From positions 1-40,627 of the forward strand of contig JANQRB010000055.1 in the NCBI GenBank assembly GCA_028284775.1: 40,627 bases of DNA. The letters run 5' to 3'. Shown piece by piece: positions 33,722-40,627 of this stretch. The stretch is from Candidatus Kapaibacterium sp. GTDB taxonomy: Bacteria; Bacteroidota; Ignavibacteria; Kapaibacteriales; UBA7675. Each line of letters begins with the position of its first letter. Position 1 is the stretch's first letter. A model generated the notes under the pieces. It did no database searches, was not told where the DNA came from, and worked only from the letters and a program-made list of their open reading frames with translations. Position numbers and translations under genes: made by a program.

Positions 33722-34237
33722 TCAGCCTTCGATTCTCTGCACTAAACTTCTGTCCCGACACACGGCTAACAACTCGCCGATTGTCTTCTGCAGCAGCGGG
33801 TGCAGCATCCCTGACGCCACTTCCGCTGCCGGCGCCAGCACAAAACGGCGTTCGTGCATCCTCGGATGCGGCAGCGCTAATCTGTCCGTTTGAATGATAT
33901 CCGCACCATACAACAATAGATCGATATCGATTTCGCGTTCCCGCCATTGCCGGCGCTGCCGCCGTCCGAGCTGCGTCTCGATGTCCTTGCAATGTTCGAA
34001 GAGCGTCGTCGCAGATAGTGTGCTGCGGGCGGAGAGCGCCATGTTCAGAAAATCCGGTTGTGCGGTGTATCCGACGGGAGCGGTTTCATACAGGCCGGAG
34101 GCTCTAAGGTCAAAAACAATCGCCTTCTCCTCTAACAACTGCAGCGCAGCGCGAATGGTCTTCTCGCGATCGCCGAGATTGGCGCCGAGCGATAAAAGTA
34201 CCTCCGTAGCGGCGACCTTATCCTTGACAATTGGCAT
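33722..34237 (-). CDS. folK: 2-amino-4-hydroxy-6-hydroxymethyldihydropteridine pyrophosphokinase (HPPK)
   Basis: This 171-residue enzyme transfers pyrophosphate from ATP to 6-hydroxymethyl-7,8-dihydropterin in folate synthesis. The family signature is clear: LLSLGANLGDRE at the start, then SGLYETAPVGYTAQPDFLNM, the REREIDIDLLLYG metal-binding block and LPHPRMHERRFVLAPAAEV. I chose ATG 34237 over the frame opening at 34402. It overlaps the folB stop (TGATG), so the two genes are coupled and should be made together. Confidence 0.96.
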   Translation of the reverse strand: MPIVKDKVAATEVLLSLGANLGDREKTIRAALQLLEEKAIVFDLRASGLYETAPVGYTAQPDFLNMALSARSTLSATTLFEHCKDIETQLGRRQRRQWREREIDIDLLLYGADIIQTDRLALPHPRMHERRFVLAPAAEVASGMLHPLLQKTIGELLAVCRDRSLVQRIEG

Positions 34238-34608
34238 CAGCTTCCCGGGCGTGTCGTCCTTTGTTCGATTTGCACAAAATCCGGTTGCTGAGCGATAGGG
34301 ACGGTTATCTTGCGCAAACGTAGCGTCAGCTCCAGTATCGCCGGGAATTGTTTCATAAGAGTGGCGCTTAGCCGTGCCGCCAGTGTTTCCAGGAGCCTGC
34401 AATGTTGTCCGGTGAGGATAGCGGTGACGGCGTCGGCTACTGCGGTATAATCAAGGGCATGGCGCAGCTCGTCCGTTGCCACCGCTTTTTCGGCGTCGTA
34501 GCTGATGGCCAGATCGACTTCATAGCGTCCGCCCAGGACGCGCTCTTCATCGTGCACGCCGTGGTGGGCGTATATCTGCAGATTGGCAATCGTCAGTATG
34601 CTGTGCAT
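34237..34608 (-). CDS. folB: dihydroneopterin aldolase
   Basis: This 123-residue enzyme converts 7,8-dihydroneopterin to 6-hydroxymethyl-dihydropterin and glycolaldehyde. IYAHHGVHDEERVLGGRYEVDL and the C-terminal LETLAARLSATLM helix are typical, with the E-x-x-x-E/K-x-x-x residues around EERV. Length is usual. ATG 34608 begins at the conserved ILTIANLQIYAHHG strand; a start at 34641 would add 11 residues. It is the first gene of the folB-folK pair and is divergent from queF across an 81-nt gap. Confidence 0.93.
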   Translation of the reverse strand: MHSILTIANLQIYAHHGVHDEERVLGGRYEVDLAISYDAEKAVATDELRHALDYTAVADAVTAILTGQHCRLLETLAARLSATLMKQFPAILELTLRLRKITVPIAQQPDFVQIEQRTTRPGS

Positions 34609-34689
34609 GTCTTCGCTGCTGATTGTGCCCTCCGTTTGCAATTAAAATCGTATTTTAGAAGTTTTTGAAATCACAAGGTGCGATGGCAA

Positions 34690-35034
34690 ATGGCCCAAAT
34701 CGAAACCTTCCCGAATCCGGCGCCTCAGCGGCCGTATACGATCAAACATGTCAATCCGGAATTTACTTCCGTGTGCCCGATAACCGGCCTACCCGACTTC
34801 GCGACCATCAGCGTCAAGTATGTGCCCGACGCTATTTGTATCGAATTGAAGTCGCTAAAATACTATTATCTGGAATTTCGCAATCAGGGCATTTTTTACG
34901 AGGCTATTACGAACAAGATCCTGGATGACCTGGTAGCCGCCTGCGATCCTCTTGAGATGGAAGTGACCAGCGAATGGACGACTCGCGGAGGAATTCATTC
35001 AATCATTACGGCAAAGCATACAAGATCAGAGTAA
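34690..35034 (+). CDS. queF: NADPH-dependent 7-cyano-7-deazaguanine reductase (QueF, short type)
   Basis: This 114-residue enzyme reduces the nitrile of preQ0 to preQ1 in queuosine synthesis. The catalytic Cys is C29 in SVCPITGLPDF and the general acid D36, with the same spacing of seven seen in Bacillus QueF. The ELKSLKYYYLEFRNQGIFYE block is the QueF signature, and length fits the single-domain subfamily. ATG 34690 is preferred over the GTG at 34678. It is followed by queD after 70 nt. Confidence 0.95.
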   Translation: MAQIETFPNPAPQRPYTIKHVNPEFTSVCPITGLPDFATISVKYVPDAICIELKSLKYYYLEFRNQGIFYEAITNKILDDLVAACDPLEMEVTSEWTTRGGIHSIITAKHTRSE

Positions 35035-35104
35035 TCCGCATTACTATCCAGCCGGCCCGGTCAGGCAAATGTTTAAATGACATCAGCCACGAGGATACGA
35101 AATT

Positions 35105-35527
35105 ATGATAGCGCGCATCGCAAAAGACTTTCACTGGGAGATGGGACATCGCCTGCCCTACCACGATGGCGGTTGCCAGAATGTACACGGCCATTCCTAT
35201 CGGATGCGGGTTGAGCTGGTAGGCGAAGTGGATGCACAGGGAATGGTGATGGATTACTTCGACATCAAAGCCGCCGTCGAGCCCCTTATCGAGCGCCTCG
35301 ATCATTCCTTCCTCTGTGACGAGTCGGACGACGTAATGAAAGCCTTGTTTAACAAGCAAAGTTTTAAGGTTAATTATGTGCCGTTTTACACGACCGCCGA
35401 AAATATCGCGCATTACATCCTTCAGGAATTGCTGCCCTCATTCCGAGGACGGCCGGGCCTGCAAAGTCTGACGGTGCGTCTGCATGAAACGGAGCGCACT
35501 TTTGCGGAATTATCGGCGCAGTTGTAG
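35105..35527 (+). CDS. queD: 6-carboxy-5,6,7,8-tetrahydropterin synthase (QueD/PTPS family)
   Basis: This 140-residue protein of the 6-pyruvoyl-tetrahydropterin synthase family has zinc ligands H15, H28 and H30 (GHRL and VHGHSYRM) and a C24-x3-H28 motif fitting QueD, which makes CPH4 from dihydroneopterin triphosphate for queuosine. The C-terminal RLHETERTFAEL block contains the family Glu. A 15-20-residue insertion (DDVMKALFNKQSFKVN) lies in the middle compared with E. coli QueD. The location next to queF supports the queuosine role. Confidence 0.93.
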   Translation: MIARIAKDFHWEMGHRLPYHDGGCQNVHGHSYRMRVELVGEVDAQGMVMDYFDIKAAVEPLIERLDHSFLCDESDDVMKALFNKQSFKVNYVPFYTTAENIAHYILQELLPSFRGRPGLQSLTVRLHETERTFAELSAQL

Positions 35528-35744
35528 AGCCGAGTTTATTTGCGCAGGGCAGGAAGGACGGTATTTTTATGTCGGCGGATGGAAGTGACATTGATTAACA
35601 AATGGTGATGATCTGCGCTTAGTGGAATGATGTTCGGCAGCTCGACAGACTGTATGCGATGTTTGCAAAAATGCTGCGCAATAAATGACGGCATCGAGAA
35701 TCTTTAGATCGTAACTATCAAAAACCGAGAAATGTGGGACGCTT

Positions 35745-37196
35745 ATGTCTATTCGTGTTCGATTCGCTCCTTCGCCGACGGGCTTTTTACACGTAGGGGG
35801 CCTGCGGACGGCATTGTATAATTATCTGTTCGCTCGCAGGCTGGGCGGCGTTGCGGTGTTGCGAATCGAGGATACCGACCGCAGTCGCTTTGTTGAGGGC
35901 GCAAGCGAGAATATCATCGCCACCTTGCGCTGGGCCGGAATTGAATTCGATGAGAGTCCGACGAACGGCGGTGCCTTCGGACCGTACACGCAGTCGGAGC
36001 GGCTTGACCTGTATCGCAAACATGCGGAGATCCTGCGGGAGAAGGGCGAGGCGTATTTTGCCTTTGATACCGCCGCCGAGCTTGAAACGATGCGTCAGCG
36101 GCAAAAAGAAGCGAAACAGGCCATTCGCTACGACCGACTGCACATGCGCAACGAGCTGAGCCTTGGAGCGGAAGCAAGCCGGGAGTTGCTGGCGAGCGAC
36201 ATTCCCCGTGTTCTGCGTCTGAAGGTGCCCGACAGCGGCGAGCTCCGCTTTCAGGATAGCGTTCGCGGTGAGATCGTGGTGCAGTGTAGCGAAATCGATG
36301 ACCAGGTGCTGCTCAAGTCCGATGGTTTCCCAACTTATCATCTTGCCAATGTCGTGGATGATCATTTGATGCAGATCAGCCATGTCATCCGCGGCGAAGA
36401 ATGGCTGCCGTCCACCTCCAAGCATGTGCTGTTGTACCGCGCCTTCGGCTGGGAAATGCCCGTTGTTGCCCACTTGCCCTTGCTGCTGAATCCCGATAAG
36501 AGCAAGCTGAGTAAACGCCAGGGCGATGTGGCCGTGGAGGATTATCGCGCCAAGGGCTATTTACCGGCGGCCCTCGTTAATTTTGTTGCGCTCTTAGGCT
36601 GGAATCCGACAGCGGACCGGGAAATATACAGCCTGCAGGAGCTCATCGACAGCTTCGATATTTGCAAGGTTAATAAGGGCGGCGCTGTATTCGACCTGCA
36701 AAAGCTCAACTGGATGAACACGGAATATGTGAAACAACTCGATCCGGCCGATGCGGCGTCCCTGCTCCTGCCGGCGGCGCGCGAGGCCGGTTATGAAGTA
36801 TCGTCCGAATACCTGGCTCAGGTCTTTGTGCTGTTGCGGGAACGCATCACGTTTTTGCACGACTTGCTTAGCGTGGGCGACTATATGTTTCACGCCCCGC
36901 AGGAGTTTGAGGAAAAATTTCGCAGTAAACACTGGAAAGACGGCAGTGCGGCGCTGCTGCGGCCATGGCTGGCGCGCGTTCGCGAAAGTTCGCCGTTTGA
37001 TGCAGCCGGCCTGCACGAGCTGACGGCGGCTTATGTGGAAGAGCAGGGCGTCGGTTTCGGTAAACTTATGAACCCCGTACGCCTGATGATTACCGGCAAA
37101 GGCGCTGGCGCGGGAATGTTCGACACCATGGCTTTGCTGGGACGCGACGAAAGCCTCAGGAGAATGGATCATTTTCTGGACGGACTGGCGCAATGA
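35745..37196 (+). CDS. gltX: glutamyl-tRNA synthetase
   Basis: This 483-residue class I aminoacyl-tRNA synthetase charges tRNA-Glu. The HIGH-type motif is in RFAPSPTGFLHVGGLRTALYNYL (about 6-28), and the KMSKS-type motif is KLSKRQGDV (about 255-263). WMNTEYVKQ starts the anticodon-binding half. Length is typical. Whether it discriminates between tRNA-Glu and tRNA-Gln is not decidable here. Its stop overlaps the start of the lipoprotein gene (ATGA at 37193-37196). Confidence 0.97.
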   Translation: MSIRVRFAPSPTGFLHVGGLRTALYNYLFARRLGGVAVLRIEDTDRSRFVEGASENIIATLRWAGIEFDESPTNGGAFGPYTQSERLDLYRKHAEILREKGEAYFAFDTAAELETMRQRQKEAKQAIRYDRLHMRNELSLGAEASRELLASDIPRVLRLKVPDSGELRFQDSVRGEIVVQCSEIDDQVLLKSDGFPTYHLANVVDDHLMQISHVIRGEEWLPSTSKHVLLYRAFGWEMPVVAHLPLLLNPDKSKLSKRQGDVAVEDYRAKGYLPAALVNFVALLGWNPTADREIYSLQELIDSFDICKVNKGGAVFDLQKLNWMNTEYVKQLDPADAASLLLPAAREAGYEVSSEYLAQVFVLLRERITFLHDLLSVGDYMFHAPQEFEEKFRSKHWKDGSAALLRPWLARVRESSPFDAAGLHELTAAYVEEQGVGFGKLMNPVRLMITGKGAGAGMFDTMALLGRDESLRRMDHFLDGLAQ

Positions 37197-37690
37197 AGAA
37201 GTTCGGAATACGAGCATACCTGCTGCCCGTGTGTGCCGTATCGCTCGTCGGCCTTGTCGCGGCCTGTTCGTCATCTCAGCCTGACCTTCCGGCGCCGGAC
37301 TGCGTCAAAGCCGAAGATTCGCTGGTGTTGATGCGCTGGGGGACGGTGCATGCCGATGGAAGAGTGGAGGGGCACCAGCTTGCATCTTCGGCGCTGTTGT
37401 CGGCATTCGAGCAGGCGGATCTCAAAGCGGAGTCAACAAGCACGCCGGTCGGGCGGCTGCGGGATTCGTCCTATTGCGCGATGCTCGCTGCGCTACGCAG
37501 CACTTTTCTGAAGGAAGCGGCATTGTATAATCCGGGCGAAGAGTCGCGCTTTGTTGAGCTGAGCGACCCTCCGCGACATTTGTATCTGCGAGCCTTGTGG
37601 AATGCGAAGTATCAGACCTTCGGCAGTAAAGTGTTCCGTGCGCTTTACGATTCACTACAGACGCTGCCGCAAGCGCATGTGGAAAACTAA
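37193..37690 (+). CDS. small lipoprotein of unknown function
   Basis: This 165-residue protein has a lipoprotein signal peptide: positive start MKKFGIR, hydrophobic core LLPVCAVSLVGL, and lipobox VAAC with the modified Cys at residue 25. After the SSSQPD spacer, the mature part has no family I recognise. Two Cys (near residues 37 and 94) may form a disulphide. It is translationally coupled to gltX by ATGA overlap, although no functional link is evident. Its last codons contain the sequence TGTGGAAAAC also found in the 21.6-kb cluster. Confidence 0.78.
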   Translation: MKKFGIRAYLLPVCAVSLVGLVAACSSSQPDLPAPDCVKAEDSLVLMRWGTVHADGRVEGHQLASSALLSAFEQADLKAESTSTPVGRLRDSSYCAMLAALRSTFLKEAALYNPGEESRFVELSDPPRHLYLRALWNAKYQTFGSKVFRALYDSLQTLPQAHVEN

Positions 37691-37705
37691 AAGACCGACC
37701 GCGCA

Positions 37706-37837
37706 AAATTACCCCTAAATTAGGCGGCCCGGTTCGGTAATTCCGAGCGAAATTGGTAATTTCATATTCTTGTAACACATCGGCGCCGCTGCCCCCCAAC
37801 CCATCCCGGCGTGATCCGCTGTCACAAATAATTTTGT
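37706..37837 (+). promoter_or_regulatory. repeated GGTAATT sites and an AT-rich hairpin before the NtrC-like gene
   Basis: AAATTACC (37706-37713) is the inverse of GGTAATTT (37755-37762), with another GGTAATT at 37736-37742. Closer to the gene, CACAAA-TAAT-TTTGTG (37822-37837) is a perfect 6-bp inverted repeat followed by CTCAATTTTTT. These could be regulatory sites or a weak terminator of the gltX operon. Confidence 0.35.
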
Positions 37838-37861
37838 GGCTCAATTTTTTGCGGTATCCTG

Positions 37862-39253
37862 ATGAAAATACTGATAGCCGACGACAATCACGAGTTTTGT
37901 ACCACGATCGCAGATATCATTGCTTCGGAGGGCTGGGAATATAAGATTTCCAACACCCCGCCCGACACTCTCGAATACCTGAAGTTCAATCATGAATCGA
38001 TCGGCGTCGTGCTGCTCGATGTCGAGTTCAATCATCCTACCCAAACGGGGCTCGATATTCTCGAGTTCTCGATCCGCAATTACCCGCGGATTCCGGTTAT
38101 TATGATTACAGGTGTCGGCACGATCGAAATTGCCGTCAAGGCTACACAGATCGGTGCGATGAACTTTATTGAGAAAAGCGCCATCGACCGCGGGAAGCTC
38201 AAGGAAGTGCTCTATACCGCGATGGAGAAAGTCAACGTCCAGTCAGCCACCGAAGAAGCTTTTGCGATGATGCAAGCCCATGGATTGATCGGCCGGAGCC
38301 GCGCCATGATGGAAGTGGCCGACAATATTATGCGTTATGGCCGGACCGAACTCAATGTGCTGATACTTGGCGAAACCGGCACGGGCAAAAAATTGGTCGC
38401 CTCCGCGCTGCACAGCGTCAGCCGCCGTCGCAGCGGCAGCCTCGTGACGGTCGATATTCCGAATATTCCGCCCTCGCTGTTTCAGAGCGAACTCTTCGGC
38501 CACACCAAAGGCTCCTTTACCAACGCCACCGAGGACAAAGAGGGCTTGTTTCAGCAGGCCAACCACGGCACGCTTTTTCTCGATGAGATCGGCGATTTGC
38601 CGCTCGAATTGCAGGCCAACCTGCTTGTGCCGGTCGAAGAAAAAACGATCCGCCGGGTCGGCTCGGTAAAAGCGATCGACATTGACGTGCGTTTTGTCTC
38701 GGCGACGGACAAAGATTTGCTGGCGGCGATCCGTGACGGCAAATATCGCGAGCAGCTCTTTCATCGTTTGCGTGAATGCGAGATAACGCTGCCGCCGCTG
38801 CGTGATCGCCGCGACGACATTCCGCTGATCCTCGAGCACTATGTAAAATCCCACAACGAAACGATGCAGGAGCAGAAATTTTTCTCCTCGGCCGCCACCG
38901 AGTATCTGCAGGAGCTTCCCATGCGAGGTAATGTGCGGGAGCTATTCAGTCTGGCACGGCGCGTTCTGCAAACCACAAGTTCGGACCGGGTTGAAGTGGC
39001 CGACGTCGCCCGCAATATCAGTTCGTCCGAAGAACCCGTTGCGGAAGGCGGCATGAAACCTTTTCTCGACAGCAAGAATACCTTGCGTCAGGACGTTGAT
39101 TTATTGAATAAGCTCAAAATCGAAAATGTGCTGGACGATTGTAAAGGCAATGTGAGCAAAGCCGCCGCCAAGTTAGGAATCAGCAGGGAAACATTACACA
39201 ACCGCATCAAGAAACACGGGATCGATGTCAACAAATTCCGGCAGCGCCGCTAA
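37862..39253 (+). CDS. NtrC-family sigma-54-type response regulator with altered GAFTGA loop
   Basis: This 463-residue protein has a receiver (about 1-125, phosphoacceptor D53 in LLDVEFN), an AAA+ sigma-54 activator domain (about 140-370) and a Fis-type HTH (about 421-455). Walker A is GETGTGKK (170-177) and Walker B LFLDE (238-242), both usable. The loop that contacts sigma-54, normally GAFTGA, is GSFTNA here (217-222), keeping the essential Thr. The usual WPGNVREL motif reads PMRGNVREL. The receiver has a 4-5-residue insertion after D53 (NHPTQTG). It probably activates sigma-54 or acts as a variant activator. No histidine kinase is adjacent. A palindrome spans its stop codon. Confidence 0.9.
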   Translation: MKILIADDNHEFCTTIADIIASEGWEYKISNTPPDTLEYLKFNHESIGVVLLDVEFNHPTQTGLDILEFSIRNYPRIPVIMITGVGTIEIAVKATQIGAMNFIEKSAIDRGKLKEVLYTAMEKVNVQSATEEAFAMMQAHGLIGRSRAMMEVADNIMRYGRTELNVLILGETGTGKKLVASALHSVSRRRSGSLVTVDIPNIPPSLFQSELFGHTKGSFTNATEDKEGLFQQANHGTLFLDEIGDLPLELQANLLVPVEEKTIRRVGSVKAIDIDVRFVSATDKDLLAAIRDGKYREQLFHRLRECEITLPPLRDRRDDIPLILEHYVKSHNETMQEQKFFSSAATEYLQELPMRGNVRELFSLARRVLQTTSSDRVEVADVARNISSSEEPVAEGGMKPFLDSKNTLRQDVDLLNKLKIENVLDDCKGNVSKAAAKLGISRETLHNRIKKHGIDVNKFRQRR

Positions 39254-39262
39254 GCGGCTGCC
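39239..39262. repeat. palindrome spanning the NtrC-like stop codon
   Basis: CGGCAGCGCCGCTAAGCGGCTGCCG at about 39239-39263 is near-symmetric: GCCGC-TAA-GCGGC at the centre, with TGCCG/CGGCA arms offset by a 2-nt bulge. The stop codon TAA forms the loop. There is no T-tract, so it is unlikely to be a simple terminator. Confidence 0.4.
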
Positions 39263-39316
39263 GCGCGTCCGAGGGGCGCATCGCATCCATGAACCGTAAA
39301 GGAACAAGGCCAGGGC

Positions 39317-40627
39317 ATGTATCTATCACGTCTTGAATTGGTTGGATTTAAGTCGTTTGCGCAAAAAACAAATTTGCTGTTCAATGATGGCATCACGGCA
39401 ATCGTAGGACCCAACGGCTGCGGAAAGACGAATGTGGTGGACGGCATTCGCTGGGTTCTCGGTGAGCAAAAAAGCTCAACGCTGCGTTCGGACAAAATGG
39501 AAGATGTGATATTCAACGGCACGAAAGCCCGTAAACCGCTCGGTCTCTCGGAAGTGTCGATGACGATCCAGAATTCCAGAGGCATACTACCGACCGAGTA
39601 TTCCGAAGTTACGATAACACGCCGTCTGTTTCGCAATGGTGAAAGCCAATACCTGCTCAACAAAACGGTCTGCCGCCTGCGGGATATTATCGATCTATTC
39701 ATGGATACGGGCATGGGCGCCAATGCCTACTCGGTCATCGAACTCAAGATGATCGAAACGATCCTGAGTGACAAGCAGGACGATCGCCGCCGGCTGTTCG
39801 AAGAAGCCGCCGGTATCACCAAGTATAAAACGCGGCGCAAGGAGGCCGAACGGCGTCTTAAGGGAATTCAGACCGATCTGTCGCGGGTGCAGGACATTCT
39901 GCTCGAAGTACAAAAGTCAGTGCGATCACTCTCGCGCCAGGCCTCGAAAGCCAAGCGGCATAAAGAGCTGAACGAGGAGCTCCTGTCGCTGGACCGCCGG
40001 ATTCTGGAGAGTGAATACGCCCGTCTGATCGCTGATATTCATCCGCTGGAAACCAAACGCAAGGAGAGCGAGCTGTCCAGGGAGACCTTGAATCGCGAGC
40101 TGGTGGAGCAGGAGTCGGTTGTCTCGGCGATGGAAGAAGATCAGTCGCGTGTTGAAATCAGGTTGAGCGAGGCTGAAAGCCGTCTTGCCGGCGTCAATCG
40201 CGTTATGGCCGATGCCTCGCGCGAGCTGGCGGTCGCAAAAGAGCGCTCGGTATCGTTGGAGCGATCGCGGGAACGAACGATCGCCGAATGTGAAGAATTA
40301 GCCAAGAACCTGGTCGAAATCGAGCGTGTGCTACAAGAGACCGAGCAGAAGCAGGGTATCCTGGCGGAGCGAATCGCTGAAGCGGAGCTCGAATTTCAGC
40401 AGCGTAAGGGACATCAGGACGAGAGCCTGGCTCATGTGCAGGAGTCACGGGGCCGCGCGCGCGATTCCAAGAGTCGTATGATGGCCAAAATGGATGAAAT
40501 CAACGCTTTGCGCGCCACTACAGAGCGCAACCGCGCCCGAACCGAATCCCTGACCCGACGCATTGAAGAAACACGCCAATCGATGACCTCCAGCGAACAG
40601 CGTCTTGGCGAGCTGAGCCGCGAGTAC
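39317..40627 (+). CDS. smc: chromosome segregation protein SMC, 5' part (cut by window edge)
   Basis: These first 437 codons encode the N-terminal ATPase head and the first coiled coil of SMC, which organises and segregates the chromosome with ScpA/ScpB. Walker A is in VGPNGCGKTNVVD (about 31-43). The start MYLSRLELVGFKSFA and the RRRLFEEAAGITKYKTRR block are typical. From about residue 165 on, the sequence is a continuous heptad-rich coiled coil. No stop codon occurs before the right edge, so the hinge, second coil and C-terminal head lie outside. The ATG at 39317 has CAGGGC just upstream. Confidence 0.95.
   Translation, partial: MYLSRLELVGFKSFAQKTNLLFNDGITAIVGPNGCGKTNVVDGIRWVLGEQKSSTLRSDKMEDVIFNGTKARKPLGLSEVSMTIQNSRGILPTEYSEVTITRRLFRNGESQYLLNKTVCRLRDIIDLFMDTGMGANAYSVIELKMIETILSDKQDDRRRLFEEAAGITKYKTRRKEAERRLKGIQTDLSRVQDILLEVQKSVRSLSRQASKAKRHKELNEELLSLDRRILESEYARLIADIHPLETKRKESELSRETLNRELVEQESVVSAMEEDQSRVEIRLSEAESRLAGVNRVMADASRELAVAKERSVSLERSRERTIAECEELAKNLVEIERVLQETEQKQGILAERIAEAELEFQQRKGHQDESLAHVQESRGRARDSKSRMMAKMDEINALRATTERNRARTESLTRRIEETRQSMTSSEQRLGELSREY

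Noticed and set aside
36594..37274. Minus-strand 226-residue frame antisense to gltX
   Set aside because: gltX on the plus strand has all class I synthetase motifs.
38243..38854. Minus-strand 203-residue frame antisense to the NtrC-like gene
   Set aside because: The plus strand encodes AAA+ motifs throughout.

Overview
The window looks like chromosomal DNA from a member of the Bacteroidota/Chlorobiota (FCB) group. The evidence is four type IX secretion (T9SS)-style C-terminal sorting domains plus a fifth orphan copy, Ig-like/choice-of-anchor-D repeats in a 1128-residue exported protein, an enlarged SecA, and TAnnTTTG promoter-like boxes ahead of two operons. Coding is dense with short gaps. 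I found no tRNA, rRNA, CRISPR array, insertion sequence or prophage structural gene. Placement within the group (for example a Kapabacteria- or Ignavibacteria-like lineage) is inference.

Layout, left to right. 0.2-1.9 kb: MlaE-type lipid-transport permease and a LuxR-type regulator whose receiver lacks the phosphorylatable Asp. 1.9-3.4 kb: a regulatory module with a minus-strand hairpin/terminator, a dense set of direct and inverted repeats, an XRE-type HTH protein, and an overlapping UmuD-like S24 peptidase without UmuC. 3.6-7.0 kb: a very large T9SS cargo. 7.2-11.4 kb: nitrilase-superfamily hydrolase, 4-alpha-glucanotransferase (MalQ) and an MscS-type channel. 11.7-16.7 kb, minus strand: ATC-hydrolase-like protein, VWA-domain T9SS cargo, Asp-box/BNR-type T9SS cargo and a 90-residue unknown. 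17.0-21.3 kb: secA convergent with ribonuclease HIII. 21.4-21.9 kb: a gene-free stretch with three copies of TGTGGAAAAC, possibly DnaA boxes.

22.0-25.8 kb: a GT2 glycosyltransferase divergent from the most striking gene. This is one uninterrupted frame that encodes an ECF sigma factor, a linker, one membrane segment, a parvulin-like domain and a T9SS-type C-terminal domain. Inside it are possible internal starts, one with a good Shine-Dalgarno. 25.8-26.8 kb: a 1-kb gene-free stretch with a rod-like structured RNA candidate ending in a U-tract.

26.8-28.4 kb: cutA-miaE (overlapping ATGA) and YqgE/AlgH. 28.4-31.2 kb: ureohydrolase and an ArnT/PMT-like glycosyltransferase in one minus-strand operon. 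31.5-33.1 kb: a 71-residue small protein with clear start and stop signals, deoxynucleoside kinase, and an orphan T9SS sorting domain. 33.7-35.5 kb: folB-folK divergent from queF-queD, all pterin/deazapurine enzymes. 35.7-40.6 kb: gltX-lipoprotein, an NtrC-like response regulator with an altered GAFTGA loop, and the 5' end of smc, cut by the window edge.

The window mixes core housekeeping (secA, gltX, smc, fol, que) with lineage-type envelope and secretion functions. The best candidates for something undescribed are the membrane-anchored sigma/parvulin/T9SS-domain fusion and the split HTH + self-cleaving-peptidase module with its operator array.
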